A DNA stretch of 64,000 nucleotides from Thioclava sp. JE_KL1 (GTDB lineage: Bacteria; Pseudomonadota; Alphaproteobacteria; Rhodobacterales; Rhodobacteraceae): the NCBI RefSeq assembly GCF_009296265.1, contig NZ_WBJS01000003.1, positions 372,001 to 436,000 on the forward strand, given 5' to 3'. Position 1 is the first letter of the stretch. Each line of letters begins with the position of its first letter. The notes below the pieces were generated by a model, which did not search any database, was not told the origin of the DNA, and saw nothing but the letters and a program-made list of their open reading frames with translations. Positions 37,551 to 49,280 of this stretch are shown here, in pieces. Position numbers and translations under genes: made by a program.

Positions 37551-39224
37551 TCACTCGGTCAGGCGGCTGGTGACGACGATCACTTCGGGCTTCTTGCCGA
37601 TCTCTTCCATCGAGACCTGACGCGCGATGCGACGCAGGCCCTCGTCGATCTTATCGTCATTTTTGAGGACTTTGATCGAAGCGCGTTCGAGATATTGCGT
37701 CATCTCGTCTTCGATCGTCTCCGCCAGAGGCGCGCCCGAGCGGCCCAGTTTCGGCAGGCCGTTCAGCTCGACCCAGGGCTCGCCCAGCGGCTGGTCTTCC
37801 TCGTCGAGGATCAGGGTCACGAGGCACAGCCCGTTCAGCGCCATGCGCATCCGGTCACGCACCACGCCGTCCATAGCGCCGATCTGCACCGAACCGTCGA
37901 GGTAAGTGCGGCCCGCTTCGATATATTCGACGACTTTCGGGGCCTTGCCGGTCAGGTCGATCATCGTGCCGTTCGTTGCGACTTCCGACGCGATGCCCTT
38001 ATCCGAGGCCAGCTTCGCGTGCTCGCGCAGGTGACGGTGCTCGCCATGCATCGGGATCAGCATCTTCGGCGCGAGCAGCTCATGGACCGCTTCCAGATCG
38101 GGGCGGTTCGCGTGGCCCGAAACGTGATAGAGCCCGCCGTGATCGTCCACCACGTCGACGCCCATCTCAGAGAACGCGTTCATGATGCGGATCACGCCGC
38201 GCTCGTTGCCCGGAATGGTCTTCGAGGAGAACAGGAACGTATCGCCCTCTTTCAGCTCGAGACCCAGATATTTGCCGCGGCTCAGCTGGGCCGAGGCCGC
38301 GCGGCGCTCGCCCTGAGACCCGGTCACGATCAGCATCAGGTTCTGACGCGGCACGTCGCTCGCCTCTTCTGCCGAAATCGTGCCGGGCATGCCCTTGAGC
38401 ACGCCGGTTTCTTCCGCGACCGAGACCATACGCTTCATCGCGCGGCCAAGCAGGCAGACCGAGCGGCCCGCGGCCTTGCCCGCCTCGGCGAGCGTCTTCA
38501 GGCGCGCGACATTCGAGGCGAAGGTGGTCGCGACGACCATGCCGGTCTGGGCGCGGATCAGTTCCGAGATCGGCTCGGCCAGCGTGGCCTCCGACCGGCC
38601 AGGCAGCGGCGAGAAGACATTCGTGGAATCGCTCACCAGAACCTTCACACCGTCGCCCTCTTTGGCGATGGCATGCCACATCTCGGGCTCGAAGGGCTCG
38701 CCCACGATCGGATTGCCGTCGAGCTTGAAATCGCCCGTATGGACAACGCGCCCGGCGGGCGTGTCGATGATGAGGCCGGAGCTTTCGGGGATCGAGTGCG
38801 AGATCGGCACGAATTGCACCTTGAAGGGACCGGCTTCGATCACCTTCGGGCGCGGCTCGACGATCTGGATCGTCTCGGGCGGGATGCCCGCCTCTTCCAG
38901 CTTCAGCTGACCGATGCGGCCGGTAAACGCGCGCGCATAGACCGGCTTGCGCAGCTTGTTCCAGACAAGGGGCAGCGCGCCGATATGGTCTTCATGGGCG
39001 TGGGTGATGAAGATCGCGTCGATCCGGTCGGCGTTTGCTTCCAGCCATTCGAGATCGGCAAAGATCAGATCGACGCCGGGCGTGCCGTCCATATCCGGGA
39101 AAGTCACGCCCAGATCGACAACGATCAGCCGCTCTTTCCCCTCTGGGCCGTAGCCGTACACATAGGCGTTCATGCCGATTTCGCCGGCACCGCCGAGGGG
39201 GAGGTAGATCAGTCTGTCACTCAC
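37551..39224 (-). CDS. rnj: Ribonuclease J
   Basis: A 557-residue metallo-beta-lactamase/beta-CASP ribonuclease with 5'-3' exonuclease and endonuclease activity, a main mRNA and rRNA processing enzyme in alphaproteobacteria. The zinc motif ITHAHEDHIG (His75, His77, Asp79, His80), the beta-CASP region with VTGSQGERRAA and HVSGHANRPDLE, and the C-terminal domain are complete. Its start overlaps the coaX stop by 4 nt, so it is coupled to the end of the nuo unit. Confidence 0.95.
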   Translation of the reverse strand: MSDRLIYLPLGGAGEIGMNAYVYGYGPEGKERLIVVDLGVTFPDMDGTPGVDLIFADLEWLEANADRIDAIFITHAHEDHIGALPLVWNKLRKPVYARAFTGRIGQLKLEEAGIPPETIQIVEPRPKVIEAGPFKVQFVPISHSIPESSGLIIDTPAGRVVHTGDFKLDGNPIVGEPFEPEMWHAIAKEGDGVKVLVSDSTNVFSPLPGRSEATLAEPISELIRAQTGMVVATTFASNVARLKTLAEAGKAAGRSVCLLGRAMKRMVSVAEETGVLKGMPGTISAEEASDVPRQNLMLIVTGSQGERRAASAQLSRGKYLGLELKEGDTFLFSSKTIPGNERGVIRIMNAFSEMGVDVVDDHGGLYHVSGHANRPDLEAVHELLAPKMLIPMHGEHRHLREHAKLASDKGIASEVATNGTMIDLTGKAPKVVEYIEAGRTYLDGSVQIGAMDGVVRDRMRMALNGLCLVTLILDEEDQPLGEPWVELNGLPKLGRSGAPLAETIEDEMTQYLERASIKVLKNDDKIDEGLRRIARQVSMEEIGKKPEVIVVTSRLTE

Positions 39225-39997
39225 GCGGGAAGATCCTTGTTATAGTCGTTGAGGAGGCGAAGGCCGTGCATGGTAAGGTCGTAATCCACACTGTCAAAGA
39301 GGTCAAAGCCCTGCGAGAACAGTTCGGCCAGACCGCCGGTTGCGATGACTTTCATCGGGCGGTCGCGTTCGAGCCGGATTTGGCGCACGACGCCTTCGAC
39401 GAGGCCGATATAGCCCCAGAAAACGCCCGATTGGATACAGGCGACGGTATTCGTGCCGATGGCCTTTTCGGGCATCGTCACGTCGACATGAGGTAGGGCG
39501 GCGGCGGACGCGTGCAACGCCTCCAGCGACAGGTTAACGCCGGGTGCGATCACGCCGCCGATATAGGCGCCGTCGGAGGCCACCACATCGAAGGTGGTCG
39601 CGGTGCCGAAATCGACGACGACGATATCGCCGCCATGCCGGTCATAGCCCGCCACCGTGTTCACGAGGCGATCCGGCCCCACGGTCGTGCCCGGATCGAC
39701 GCGCGGCTCGACCGGCAGGCGGCACTCGGGCTTGCCCACCACGAGCGGCCGGCAGTTGAAATACCGGTTCGACAGGACCCGCAGGTTGAACACGACCCGC
39801 GGCACGGTCGAGGAGATGATCACCTCGGTAATTTCGCCCGCGATCTCCTGCACCCGCATCATGCCCGACAGCCAGAGAAAATATTCGTCCGCCGTGCGCT
39901 GGTGATTGGTCTCCATCCGCCATGTGGCGACGAAATCCGTCCCGTCCCAGACCGAAAAGACCGTATTGGTGTTACCGCAGTCGATGCAGAGAAGCAT
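39221..39997 (-). CDS. coaX: Type III pantothenate kinase
   Basis: A 258-residue ASKHA-fold kinase performing the first step of coenzyme A synthesis. It begins LLCIDCGNTNTVFSVWDG (phosphate-1 region) and contains GPDRLVNTVAGYDRHGGD and VDFGTATTFDVV, plus the C-terminal ATGGLAELFSQ. The catalytic Asp of GPDR-N is present. It lies between birA and rnj on the same strand, overlapping rnj by 4 nt. This birA-coaX-rnj order after nuoN is common in alphaproteobacteria. Confidence 0.94.
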   Translation of the reverse strand: MLLCIDCGNTNTVFSVWDGTDFVATWRMETNHQRTADEYFLWLSGMMRVQEIAGEITEVIISSTVPRVVFNLRVLSNRYFNCRPLVVGKPECRLPVEPRVDPGTTVGPDRLVNTVAGYDRHGGDIVVVDFGTATTFDVVASDGAYIGGVIAPGVNLSLEALHASAAALPHVDVTMPEKAIGTNTVACIQSGVFWGYIGLVEGVVRQIRLERDRPMKVIATGGLAELFSQGFDLFDSVDYDLTMHGLRLLNDYNKDLPA

Positions 39998-40013
39998 GGC
40001 TCCCCCTTTCCGC

Positions 40014-40766
40014 TCAGAAAAAGATATCCGCTGCCGAGATGGCGCGACGGCCCTCGGGCGTGGTCAGGATCAGCGCGCCGGTCTCGTCGATGGTCTCGAA
40101 GGTGCCGCGATAGGTTTCGTTGCCGACCCGGGCGGTGATCTCTTCGCCCAGACGCGCGGCGCGGGCGAGCCACGCATTGCGGATCGCGTCGAAGCCGTAA
40201 TCGCGGAACTGCCGATCGTAGTGATCGAAGGCCTGCGCCAGCATCGGCAGGAAGTCGACCGGAGCGATCTGCATCCCGGTTTCGCCCACCAGACTGACCG
40301 GAGCCATCGCCTCGGGCTCGACCTCGCTGCGGTCGGGCGCCTGCGCGAGGTTCACCCCGATGCCGATCGCGATCTGCTCTCCGCCGCGCAGGCTCTCCAG
40401 CAGGATGCCCGCGATCTTGCCGCCGCTCAGCAGCACGTCATTGGGCCATTTGATCGTGAGACGCGCATGCGGGCCCCCGACATGGGCGAGCGCCGCCTCG
40501 AGCGCCAGAGCCGCGACGAAGGAATAGAGTGCCGCCTGCCCCAGCCCGCCCTCGGGCCGCATCACCAGCGTCGCCGAGAAATTGCCCGTGGGCGCACGCC
40601 AGGCACGGCCGCGCCGGCCGCGGGCCGCGGTCTGCTCATGCGCAAAGATCCACGCTGAACCTGAGAGGCCCGGCGCTAGCCGGGCCGCTTCATCCATGGT
40701 GCTATCGACCGAGGGCAGGACGTGTCGCGCCACGCCCTCGGGCCAGTCATCGCGCTCAGTTGACAA
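40014..40766 (-). CDS. birA: Biotin--[acetyl-CoA-carboxylase] ligase
   Basis: A 250-residue biotin protein ligase of the short, non-regulatory type: there is no N-terminal DNA-binding domain. The biotinyl-AMP loop [16 protein letters not shown], the [17 protein letters not shown] block and the small C-terminal domain are clear. It attaches biotin to carrier proteins such as acetyl-CoA carboxylase, and presumably to the methylcrotonyl-CoA carboxylase encoded at 61.8-63.7 kb. Its start overlaps the nuoN stop by 11 nt. Confidence 0.93.
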   Translation of the reverse strand: MSTERDDWPEGVARHVLPSVDSTMDEAARLAPGLSGSAWIFAHEQTAARGRRGRAWRAPTGNFSATLVMRPEGGLGQAALYSFVAALALEAALAHVGGPHARLTIKWPNDVLLSGGKIAGILLESLRGGEQIAIGIGVNLAQAPDRSEVEPEAMAPVSLVGETGMQIAPVDFLPMLAQAFDHYDRQFRDYGFDAIRNAWLARAARLGEEITARVGNETYRGTFETIDETGALILTTPEGRRAISAADIFF

Positions 40767-42195
40767 GAGCCGCCGCCGCAGCCTGGGCCGCGCCCTCGAT
40801 GCCGAAGAGGTTGAAGATACCGAGCAACATTGCCAGCGCGGAGACCATCAGAAGCCCCCATTGAATCGCGGGCATCCGGTTGTCGAGCGGGTCCGTCTCC
40901 TTGCCGAAATACATGTAGAACACGATCCGCAGGTAGTAGAAGGCCGCCACGACCGAGGCGATCACGCCCAGCAGCACGAGCCAGATATATCCCGCATGCA
41001 GCGCCGCCTGAAGCACCGCGAACTTGGCGAAGAAGCCCAGGAACGGCGGCACGCCCGCGAGCGAGAACAGCAGTACCAGCATCGCCAGTGCCTTGGTCGG
41101 ATCCTGACGGGCATATTGGTTCAGCGATTTGATATCGGTCACCGGCTGGCCGTCACGCTCCATCGAGAGCATGAAGGCGAAGACGCCGACATTCATCGTC
41201 ACGTAGATCGCCATATAGGTCAGCATCGCCTGCACGCCCTCGGCGGTGCCCGCCGACAGGCCCAGCAGCACGAAGCCCATATGGGTGATCGAGGAATAGG
41301 CCATCAGGCGTTTGATGTTGGTCTGACCGATCGCCGCGACCGAGCCCCAGACCATCGACAGGCCCGCGAGCAGCGCGAGGATCTGGCCCCACTCCGCCGG
41401 CACCTGACCGAAGGCGTCGAAGACGAGCCGTGCGATCAGCGCCATCGCGGCGACTTTCGGCGCGGTGGCGAAGAAGGCGGTGACCGGCGTGGGCGAGCCT
41501 TCATAGACGTCGGGCGTCCACATGTGGAACGGCACCGCCGAGACCTTGAAGGCGAGACCGGCGATCAGGAAGACCATGCCGAACAGCAGGCCGATCGGCA
41601 GGTGACCTTGTTGGACCACTCCGATGATACCCGCGAATTGCGTTGTGCCCGCGAAGCCATAGGTCAGCGAGGCGCCGTAGAGCAAGATGCCCGAGGACAG
41701 CGCGCCGAGCACGAAGTACTTCAGACCCGCTTCCGAGCTCTTCTCGCTTTCGCGGCGCAGCGCGGCCACGATGTAGAGCGCGAGCGATTGCAACTCGAGG
41801 CCCATATAGAGCGACATCAGGTTGCCCGCCGAGACCATCATCATCATACCGATGACGGCCAGCGTCGCGAGGATCGGGTATTCGAAGCGCAGCAGCCCGC
41901 GCCGCTGCATGTAATCGGTGCCCATCGCGAGAACCAGCGCAGCCGAGACGAGGATCATCACCTTGGTGAAGCGCGAGAACGCGTCGTCGATGAAGAGGCC
42001 ACCGAAGGCCTCATGCGAGCCAACCTCGGCCAGACCGATCCAGGCCGCGATCACCAGCATGACGCCGGAGGTGATCCACAGCAGGGTCGGCGCAAGCTTG
42101 TCCTTGCCGAACCACACACCCGCGAGCAGCGCCACCATCGCGTAGACGGCGAGCAAAAACTCCGGAAGGACGATCGAGAAATCCGCAGAAGTCAT
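40756..42195 (-). CDS. nuoN: NADH-quinone oxidoreductase subunit N
   Basis: A 479-residue antiporter-like membrane subunit of complex I (14 hydrophobic segments), one of three proton-pumping modules. The family motif with the key Lys in the SYGFAGTTQ and [20 protein letters not shown] region and the [16 protein letters not shown] helix are intact. It is the last nuo gene; birA overlaps its 3' end by 11 nt. Confidence 0.98.
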   Translation of the reverse strand: MTSADFSIVLPEFLLAVYAMVALLAGVWFGKDKLAPTLLWITSGVMLVIAAWIGLAEVGSHEAFGGLFIDDAFSRFTKVMILVSAALVLAMGTDYMQRRGLLRFEYPILATLAVIGMMMMVSAGNLMSLYMGLELQSLALYIVAALRRESEKSSEAGLKYFVLGALSSGILLYGASLTYGFAGTTQFAGIIGVVQQGHLPIGLLFGMVFLIAGLAFKVSAVPFHMWTPDVYEGSPTPVTAFFATAPKVAAMALIARLVFDAFGQVPAEWGQILALLAGLSMVWGSVAAIGQTNIKRLMAYSSITHMGFVLLGLSAGTAEGVQAMLTYMAIYVTMNVGVFAFMLSMERDGQPVTDIKSLNQYARQDPTKALAMLVLLFSLAGVPPFLGFFAKFAVLQAALHAGYIWLVLLGVIASVVAAFYYLRIVFYMYFGKETDPLDNRMPAIQWGLLMVSALAMLLGIFNLFGIEGAAQAAAAALVN

Positions 42196-42206
42196 CCCTC
42201 AGCTCC

Positions 42207-43745
42207 TCAGTGTTCGACCAGGTCGGACAGAAGGTTGTCCGGCAAGGCATCGTGATAGTTCTGGACGAGTTGCGTCACCGACGGCCCGATGATGTTGGTC
42301 ACCAGATCGGGATAGACGCCGAGCAGCAACGTCATCGCGACCAGCGGCGCGAAGATCCATTTTTCGCGCGTGCTCAGGTCGGTGATCGAGCGCAGGCTCT
42401 CTTTGATCAGATCGCCGAAGACGACCCGGCGATAGAGCCAGAGCGCATAGGCCGCCGACAGGATCACGCTCGTCGTGGCGAAGAGCGCAACCCAGGTATT
42501 CACCTGGAAGACGCCCACGAGGATCAGGAACTCGCCGACGAAATTGGCGGTGCCGGGAAGGCCGACATTGGCCATCGTGAAGAACATGAAGATCGTCGCA
42601 TAGGCGGGCATGCGCTTCACGAGGCCGCCATAGGCCGAGATCTCACGCGTATGCATCCGGTCGTAGACCACACCCACCGCGAGGAACAGCGCCGCCGAGG
42701 TGAAACCGTGCGCGACAACCATGAAGATACCGCCCTCGATGCCCTGCTGCGTGCCCGAGAAGATCCCGAGCAGCACGACGGCCATGTGCGCGACCGAGCT
42801 ATAGGCGATGACGCGCTTGATATCGGTCTGCACCAGCGCCACCAGCGACGTCCAGATGATCGCGATCACCGCGAGCCACATCGCCCAGGGGCCGACCACG
42901 AGGTTGCCCACCGGGAACATCGGCAGCGAGAAGCGCAGGAAACCGTAATCGGCGAGCTTCAGCAGCACCGCGGCGAGCACGACCGAACCGGCCGTCGGCG
43001 CCTGCACGTGCGCGGCAGGCAACCAAGTGTGCACCGGCCAAAGCGGCATCTTGATCGCGAACGAGATGAAGAAGCCGAGCCAGAGCAGCGTTTGCACCCC
43101 GCCGGGGATCGTTATCCCGAGTATGTGCACCGGTGTGTATGGGAACTCGTAGACGAGCAGCCCCGGCATGTCCGTCGTTCCGGTGTGGAAGTAGATGTAG
43201 ATGATCGACACCAGCATGAAGACCGAGCCGAAGAAGGTGTAGAGGAAGAACTTGAACGCGGCGTAGACGCGCTGCTTGCCCCCCCAGATACCGATGATCA
43301 GGAACATCGGGATCAGGCCCGCTTCGAAGAACAGGTAGAACAGCACCAGATCGAGCGTGACGAAGGTGCCCACCATCAGCGTCTCGAGGACGAGGAAGGC
43401 GATCATGTATTCCTTCACGCGGTCGGTCACATTCCAGCTACCGACGATCACCAGCGGCATCATGAAGGTGGTCAGCATCACGAAGAGGATCGACAGGCCG
43501 TCGACACCCACGCGGTACTGGAACCCCATGATCCAGCTGTATTTCTCCATGAATTGGAAGCCGGTGTTGGACGGGTCGAACCCGGCCAGCAGGAACAGCG
43601 AGATCAGGAAGGTGACCGACGTCGCGGTCAGCGCCACCCATTTCGCGTTCCGGTCCGCCTCGGGCGAGCCGCCGCGCAGAACCAGCGCGAGGATCAGCGC
43701 CGCCACGGCGGGCGTGAAGATGACGATGGAAAGCAGGTGTTGCAT
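42207..43745 (-). CDS. nuoM: NADH-quinone oxidoreductase subunit M
   Basis: A 512-residue antiporter-like pump subunit. Key features are [19 protein letters not shown] (pump helix TM7-8 region), the [20 protein letters not shown] segment carrying the conserved Glu, and [16 protein letters not shown]. The start overlaps the nuoL stop by one base (43745), so translation is likely coupled. Confidence 0.98.
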   Translation of the reverse strand: MQHLLSIVIFTPAVAALILALVLRGGSPEADRNAKWVALTATSVTFLISLFLLAGFDPSNTGFQFMEKYSWIMGFQYRVGVDGLSILFVMLTTFMMPLVIVGSWNVTDRVKEYMIAFLVLETLMVGTFVTLDLVLFYLFFEAGLIPMFLIIGIWGGKQRVYAAFKFFLYTFFGSVFMLVSIIYIYFHTGTTDMPGLLVYEFPYTPVHILGITIPGGVQTLLWLGFFISFAIKMPLWPVHTWLPAAHVQAPTAGSVVLAAVLLKLADYGFLRFSLPMFPVGNLVVGPWAMWLAVIAIIWTSLVALVQTDIKRVIAYSSVAHMAVVLLGIFSGTQQGIEGGIFMVVAHGFTSAALFLAVGVVYDRMHTREISAYGGLVKRMPAYATIFMFFTMANVGLPGTANFVGEFLILVGVFQVNTWVALFATTSVILSAAYALWLYRRVVFGDLIKESLRSITDLSTREKWIFAPLVAMTLLLGVYPDLVTNIIGPSVTQLVQNYHDALPDNLLSDLVEH

Positions 43746-45934
43746 CAGTTCGCCCCCCCGTTGAGGACGACCCAGAGCATGAGACCGACAATCCCGATCA
43801 CCATGGCGAAGGCGTAGTGGAACAGATAGCCCGATTGCATCCTGTTAAGGAACCTCGTGAATGTCGGGACGATGCCGACGGCCATGCCGTCGATAACTCG
43901 GTCAATCGAGCCCTCGTCCCCTTTCTTCCAGAATTGATAGCCGAACCAGAGCGCCGGGCGCACGAAGATGCGCTCGTACAGCTCGTCGAAATACCACTTG
44001 TTGAGCAGGAAGCGGTAAAGGCCCGGCTGCGCCTCGGCGAACCGCTTCGGCAGGCTGGTGTCCTTGATGTAGAACAGCCATGCCACGAGAAGCCCTGCAA
44101 GCATCGCCACGAAGGGCGAAACCTTGACCCAGGCCGGCGCGTGGTGCGCCTTGTCGATGACCTCGTTTTCCTGACCCATGTAGATCGCGCCCTGAGGTGC
44201 GACGCCCGGATACTTGATCACCGCCGTCGAGACGCCGACATCCGGCGAGGTCTTGGCCTCGTCCATCAGCTCGGCCTCGGCCTGATCTTCGGACATGGTC
44301 GCATCCGGCACCGGCGGCGTTGCGCCATGGGTGCCCTCGCCGGTCTGCGCAGCCTCGCCATTCGTCGCGTGACCCGCATCCGCCGTCTGCTCGGCATGGG
44401 CGGGAAGCCCGAAGAATTTCACCAGCTTCGCGTGATCGCCGAAGAAGACGTTGTACCAGATCATCCCGGCGAAGATCGCGCCGAAGGACAGAACCACCAG
44501 CGGCACCGTCATGACCCAGGGGCTTTCCTTCGCGTGATCATGCGCATGATGATCGCCGCGCGGTTTGCCGAAGAAGGTCATGAAGATCAGCCGCCACGAA
44601 TAGAAGGACGTGAAGGCCGCCGCGATAACCAGAAGCCAGAAGGCATAGCCCGCGCCGGAACCGCCCCAGACGCTCTCGATGATCGCGTCTTTCGACAGGA
44701 AGCCCGCGAAGCCGATCGGCGTGAAGGGAATACCGACCCCGGTGATCGCCAGCGTGCCGAAGATCATCGCCCAGAAGGTCAGCGGCACCTTTTTGCGAAG
44801 GCCGCCATAGTTCCGCATGTCCTGCTCGTGGTGCATCGCGGTGATGACCGAGCCCGCCGAAAGGAACAGCAGCGCCTTGAAGAACGCGTGGGTCAGCAGA
44901 TGGAACATCGCCACCGAATAGACGCCTACACCGGCCGCGGCGAACATGTAGCCCAGCTGCGAACAGGTCGAATAGGCGATGACGCGCTTGATGTCGTTCT
45001 GCACCAGACCCACGGTCGCGGCGAAGAAGGCGGTCGAGGCGCCGATCACGACGATGAAGGTCTGCGCATGCGGAGCGTATTCATAGACCGGCGACATGCG
45101 GCAGACGAGGAACACGCCTGCGGTCACCATGGTCGCGGCGTGGATCAGCGCCGACACAGGCGTCGGGCCTTCCATCGCGTCCGGCAACCACGTGTGCAGG
45201 AAGAGCTGCGCCGATTTGCCCATCGCGCCCACGAAGAGCAGGAAGGCGCAGAGCTCCACCGCGTTCCAGGACCCCCAGAGGAAGTCGAGATTGGTCTCTG
45301 ACAAAGCCGGGGCCGCCGAGAAGACGTCGTCCAGCTGCAGCGAGCCGGTCATGTAGAACAGACCGAACATCCCCAGCAGGAAGCCGAAATCGCCGACACG
45401 GTTGACGATGAAGGCCTTCATCGCCGCCGCGTTGGCCGAGGGTTTCTTGTAGTAGAAGCCGATCAGCAGGTAGGAGGCGACACCGACGCCTTCCCAGCCG
45501 AAGAACATCTGCAGCAGGTTGTCCGAGGTCACCAGCATCAACATGGTGAAGGTGAAGAAGGACAGATAGGCGAAGAAGCGCGCCTTGTAGTTCTCGCCCT
45601 TCCCTTCGTCGAAATTCTCGTCATGGGCCATGTAGCCCCACGAGTAGAGATGCACGAGCGAGGAGACCGTCGTCACCACGATCAGCATGATCGCGGTCAG
45701 TCGGTCCATCCGGATCGCCCACGAGACGTCCAGCTCCCCCGAGGTGATCCAGTTCAGGACGTGAATGTGCTGCGTCTGATCGCCCAGCGTAAGGAACACG
45801 ATCCAGCTGAGCAGAGCGGCGAGGAACAGAAGGCCCGTGGTCAGGACCATCGCGCCCTTTTCGCCGATCACCCGCCAGCCGAAGCCACCAAGGATCGCAC
45901 CGACCAGCGGCGCAAAGAGAATGATCGTTTCCAT
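43745..45934 (-). CDS. nuoL: NADH-quinone oxidoreductase subunit L, with an enlarged C-terminal loop
   Basis: A 729-residue distal pump subunit, about 115 residues longer than E. coli NuoL (613). The core is normal: [17 protein letters not shown] with the key Glu, [20 protein letters not shown] and [18 protein letters not shown]. The extra length lies mainly at residues 512-600, an Ala/Gly/Glu/Asp-rich hydrophilic stretch ([19 protein letters not shown]) between TM14-15 and the long lateral helix. Similar insertions occur in related bacteria; the role is unknown. Confidence 0.97.
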   Translation of the reverse strand: METIILFAPLVGAILGGFGWRVIGEKGAMVLTTGLLFLAALLSWIVFLTLGDQTQHIHVLNWITSGELDVSWAIRMDRLTAIMLIVVTTVSSLVHLYSWGYMAHDENFDEGKGENYKARFFAYLSFFTFTMLMLVTSDNLLQMFFGWEGVGVASYLLIGFYYKKPSANAAAMKAFIVNRVGDFGFLLGMFGLFYMTGSLQLDDVFSAAPALSETNLDFLWGSWNAVELCAFLLFVGAMGKSAQLFLHTWLPDAMEGPTPVSALIHAATMVTAGVFLVCRMSPVYEYAPHAQTFIVVIGASTAFFAATVGLVQNDIKRVIAYSTCSQLGYMFAAAGVGVYSVAMFHLLTHAFFKALLFLSAGSVITAMHHEQDMRNYGGLRKKVPLTFWAMIFGTLAITGVGIPFTPIGFAGFLSKDAIIESVWGGSGAGYAFWLLVIAAAFTSFYSWRLIFMTFFGKPRGDHHAHDHAKESPWVMTVPLVVLSFGAIFAGMIWYNVFFGDHAKLVKFFGLPAHAEQTADAGHATNGEAAQTGEGTHGATPPVPDATMSEDQAEAELMDEAKTSPDVGVSTAVIKYPGVAPQGAIYMGQENEVIDKAHHAPAWVKVSPFVAMLAGLLVAWLFYIKDTSLPKRFAEAQPGLYRFLLNKWYFDELYERIFVRPALWFGYQFWKKGDEGSIDRVIDGMAVGIVPTFTRFLNRMQSGYLFHYAFAMVIGIVGLMLWVVLNGGAN

Positions 45935-45940
45935 CGTCCC

Positions 45941-46246
45941 TTATCCCTTCATCACGTTGACGTCTTCGACCTCGATCGAGCCGCGGTTGCGGAAGAAGAC
46001 CACGAGGATCGCAAGGCCGATCGCGGCCTCGGCTGCCGCAACGGTCAGCACGAAGAGGGTGAAGATCTGTCCGACGAGGTCATCCAGATAGGCCGCGAAG
46101 GCCACCAGGTTGATATTCACCGCCAACAGCATGAGTTCGATCGACATCATGATGACGATCACGTTCTTGCGGTTCACGAAGATCCCGAAAATGCCGATCA
46201 CGAACAGCGCGGCAGCCACGCCAAGGTAATGTTCCAATCCGATCAT
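45941..46246 (-). CDS. nuoK: NADH-quinone oxidoreductase subunit K
   Basis: A 101-residue three-helix membrane subunit of the proton channel region. The two conserved Glu residues are seen in [15 protein letters not shown] and [14 protein letters not shown]. It lies 6 nt upstream of nuoL and 49 nt downstream of nuoJ. Confidence 0.97.
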   Translation of the reverse strand: MIGLEHYLGVAAALFVIGIFGIFVNRKNVIVIMMSIELMLLAVNINLVAFAAYLDDLVGQIFTLFVLTVAAAEAAIGLAILVVFFRNRGSIEVEDVNVMKG

Positions 46247-46295
46247 GCGTTCACCCTCGTTTCCGAACTCGCGTTTTTCGCTTGCTTTTGTTCGC

Positions 46296-46900
46296 TCACA
46301 GCCCCTGCCCCGGTTTGACGTCCACCATTTCCATCGTCTTGGACGGATCGCGATGCATCTGCGCGATGACGTTCTGGCGCTTGACGTTGGTGCGATGGCG
46401 CAGCGTCAGAAGGATCGCCCCGATCATCGCGACCAGCAGGATCAGGCCCGCCGTCTGGAAGAGGTAGAGGTATTTGTCATAAACGAGCAGGCCGATCGCC
46501 TGCGCGTTGGTCATGCCCTCGGGCACCGGATCGGCACGCAGGCTTTCCGCCATGCCGGAGGTCTGCCATGCGCCGAAAGCGATGCCCAGCTGCACCAGCA
46601 TCACGACCCCGATCAGCAGGCCCAGCGGCATGTAGCGCGCCAGCTCGCCCTTGAGCGCGGCGAAGTCGACATCGAGCATCATCACCACGAATAGGAAGAG
46701 CACCGCGACCGCGCCGACATAGACGATGATCAAGAGCATCGCGACGAATTCCGAGCCCAGCAGCACGAAAAGCCCCGCCGCCGACAGGAAGGTGAGGATC
46801 AGCCAGAGCACCGAATGGACCGGGTTCTTGGAAATCACCACCATGAAGCCCGCGACCACCGCCGTAATGGCGAAAAGGTAGAAGGCGAAAGCAAACACCG

Positions 46901-46904
<4 letters not shown>
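46296..46904 (-). CDS. nuoJ: NADH-quinone oxidoreductase subunit J
   Basis: A 202-residue membrane subunit with five helices. The TM3 segment with the conserved pi-bulge region reads [21 protein letters not shown]. The ATG at 46904 overlaps the stop of the upstream carboxymuconolactone-decarboxylase-like gene (ATGA), giving translational coupling; upstream in-frame starts lie inside that gene and are rejected. Confidence 0.96.
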
Positions 46905-47799
<895 letters not shown>

Positions 47800-47802
47800 C
47801 TA

Positions 47803-48840
47803 TCAGCTCCCCATCGCCCAGCGGGCCCAGAAGTGCCCGAAGATTTCGAATTTCGCGAGGAAGGAGATGATCACCACCCACGCCAGCGACAGCGGCAGGA
47901 AGACTTTCCAGCCAATCCGCATGAGCTGGTCGTAGCGGTAGCGCGGCACGATCGCCTTCACCATCGCGAACATGAAGAAGAAGAACACCATCTTGGCGAA
48001 CATCCACAGCACCCCGTCGGGCAGGCCCGGGATCGGGGACAGCCAGCCGCCGAAGAACAGGATCGACATCAGCGCGCACATCAGCCAGATCGCGATATAT
48101 TCGCCGGCCATGAACAGCAGATACGGGGTCGAGCTGTATTCAACCATGAAGCCCGCAACGAGTTCGGATTCCGCTTCCGGAAGGTCGAAGGGCGGGCGGT
48201 TGGTCTCGGCCAGCGCCGAGATGAAGAACAGCGCCACCATCGGCAGGTGCGGCAGCCAGTACCAGCCCAGCAGGCCCCAGCCGGTATCCTGCGCGCGCAC
48301 GATGGTCGACAGGTTCATCGAGCCGGTCGAGATGATCACCCCGATGATGATCAGGCCGATCGAGACCTCATAGGAGATCATCTGCGCCGCCGAGCGGAGC
48401 GAGCCGAGGAACGGGTATTTCGAGTTCGACGCCCAGCCGCCCATGATCACGCCGTAGACCTCGAGCGAGGAGGCCGCGAAGACGAACAGCAGTGCGACGT
48501 TGATATCGGCCAGCACCCAACCGTCGGCGAAGGGGATCACCGCGAAGGTCAGCATCGCCAGCACGAAGCTCAGGATAGGGGCGAGGAAATAGACGAACTT
48601 GTCGGCACCCGCCGGCACGACGATTTCCTTGACCACATATTTCAGCGCATCCGCGAAGGTCTGCATCAGGCCCCAGGGCCCGACGACGTTCGGCCCGCGA
48701 CGCATCTGCACGGCAGCCCAGATCTTACGGTCGCCATAGACCAGCCAGATCATCGACAGCATCACGAAGGCGATAACCGCCAAGCTCTGCAGCACGATCA
48801 GCAGGAAGATCCCGAAAGGTGTCGCGAAGAATTCAGCCAT
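47803..48840 (-). CDS. nuoH: NADH-quinone oxidoreductase subunit H
   Basis: A 345-residue membrane subunit with eight or nine helices that forms part of the quinone chamber. [22 protein letters not shown] and the acidic [20 protein letters not shown] loop are signature segments. It lies 3 nt upstream of nuoI and 15 nt downstream of a small lipoprotein gene. Confidence 0.98.
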   Translation of the reverse strand: MAEFFATPFGIFLLIVLQSLAVIAFVMLSMIWLVYGDRKIWAAVQMRRGPNVVGPWGLMQTFADALKYVVKEIVVPAGADKFVYFLAPILSFVLAMLTFAVIPFADGWVLADINVALLFVFAASSLEVYGVIMGGWASNSKYPFLGSLRSAAQMISYEVSIGLIIIGVIISTGSMNLSTIVRAQDTGWGLLGWYWLPHLPMVALFFISALAETNRPPFDLPEAESELVAGFMVEYSSTPYLLFMAGEYIAIWLMCALMSILFFGGWLSPIPGLPDGVLWMFAKMVFFFFMFAMVKAIVPRYRYDQLMRIGWKVFLPLSLAWVVIISFLAKFEIFGHFWARWAMGS

Positions 48841-48855
48841 GATGTCCCACTCTCT

Positions 48856-49269
48856 TCATACGGTCGGAATGCCGCGATCCTTGCAATCGGCGACGGTCAC
48901 TTCCGCGTCGATCGTCTTGAGTCCCTGCGGCAAGGCGGGCGAGATGGTGTAGACCGCATCTGCCCGCCAGATGCCACCCTCTTCAGTCACATTCGTGCGC
49001 ACGTGGCGCGCAAATCCATAGCCGCGCACCAGCGCATATTGCGCGGCTGCGCATTGGGCATAATCGGTCGCCGCTTTCTCGCCAGCGCCCTCGCCCGAGA
49101 CGCGCGCGCGTATCTCCACCAGATCGCTGTCGAGGAGCCGTGTCTCGGTGCCCCGATAGTCCGGTTTGACCGCGCTATCCCCCTGCGCCCCGCCGGTCGG
49201 CGTGCACGCCGCCAGACCGGCCAGAAGGCCGGGGGCGAGCGGTGCGATATTGGGCAGGGTCTGCATCAT
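48856..49269 (-). CDS. Putative lipoprotein between nuoG and nuoH
   Basis: About 137 residues. The ATG at 49269 (or 49266) gives a signal sequence ending in the lipobox LAGLAAC, so the protein should be lipid-anchored in the inner or outer membrane. The mature part has a conserved-looking block (SDLVEIRARVSG, AKYALVR-type helix YAQCAAAQYALVRGYG) with two Cys at YAQC and VADCK. I do not recognise a named family. It lies 15 nt upstream of nuoH and 11 nt downstream of nuoG. A periplasmic complex-I assembly role is conceivable but unproven. Confidence 0.7.
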   Translation of the reverse strand: MMQTLPNIAPLAPGLLAGLAACTPTGGAQGDSAVKPDYRGTETRLLDSDLVEIRARVSGEGAGEKAATDYAQCAAAQYALVRGYGFARHVRTNVTEEGGIWRADAVYTISPALPQGLKTIDAEVTVADCKDRGIPTV

Positions 49270-49280
49270 CCGTCTCAACC

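Noticed and set aside
42210-43817. A 535-codon plus-strand frame opposite nuoM
   Set aside because: Arg/His/Asp-rich shadow of a membrane-protein gene; no start signal or family.
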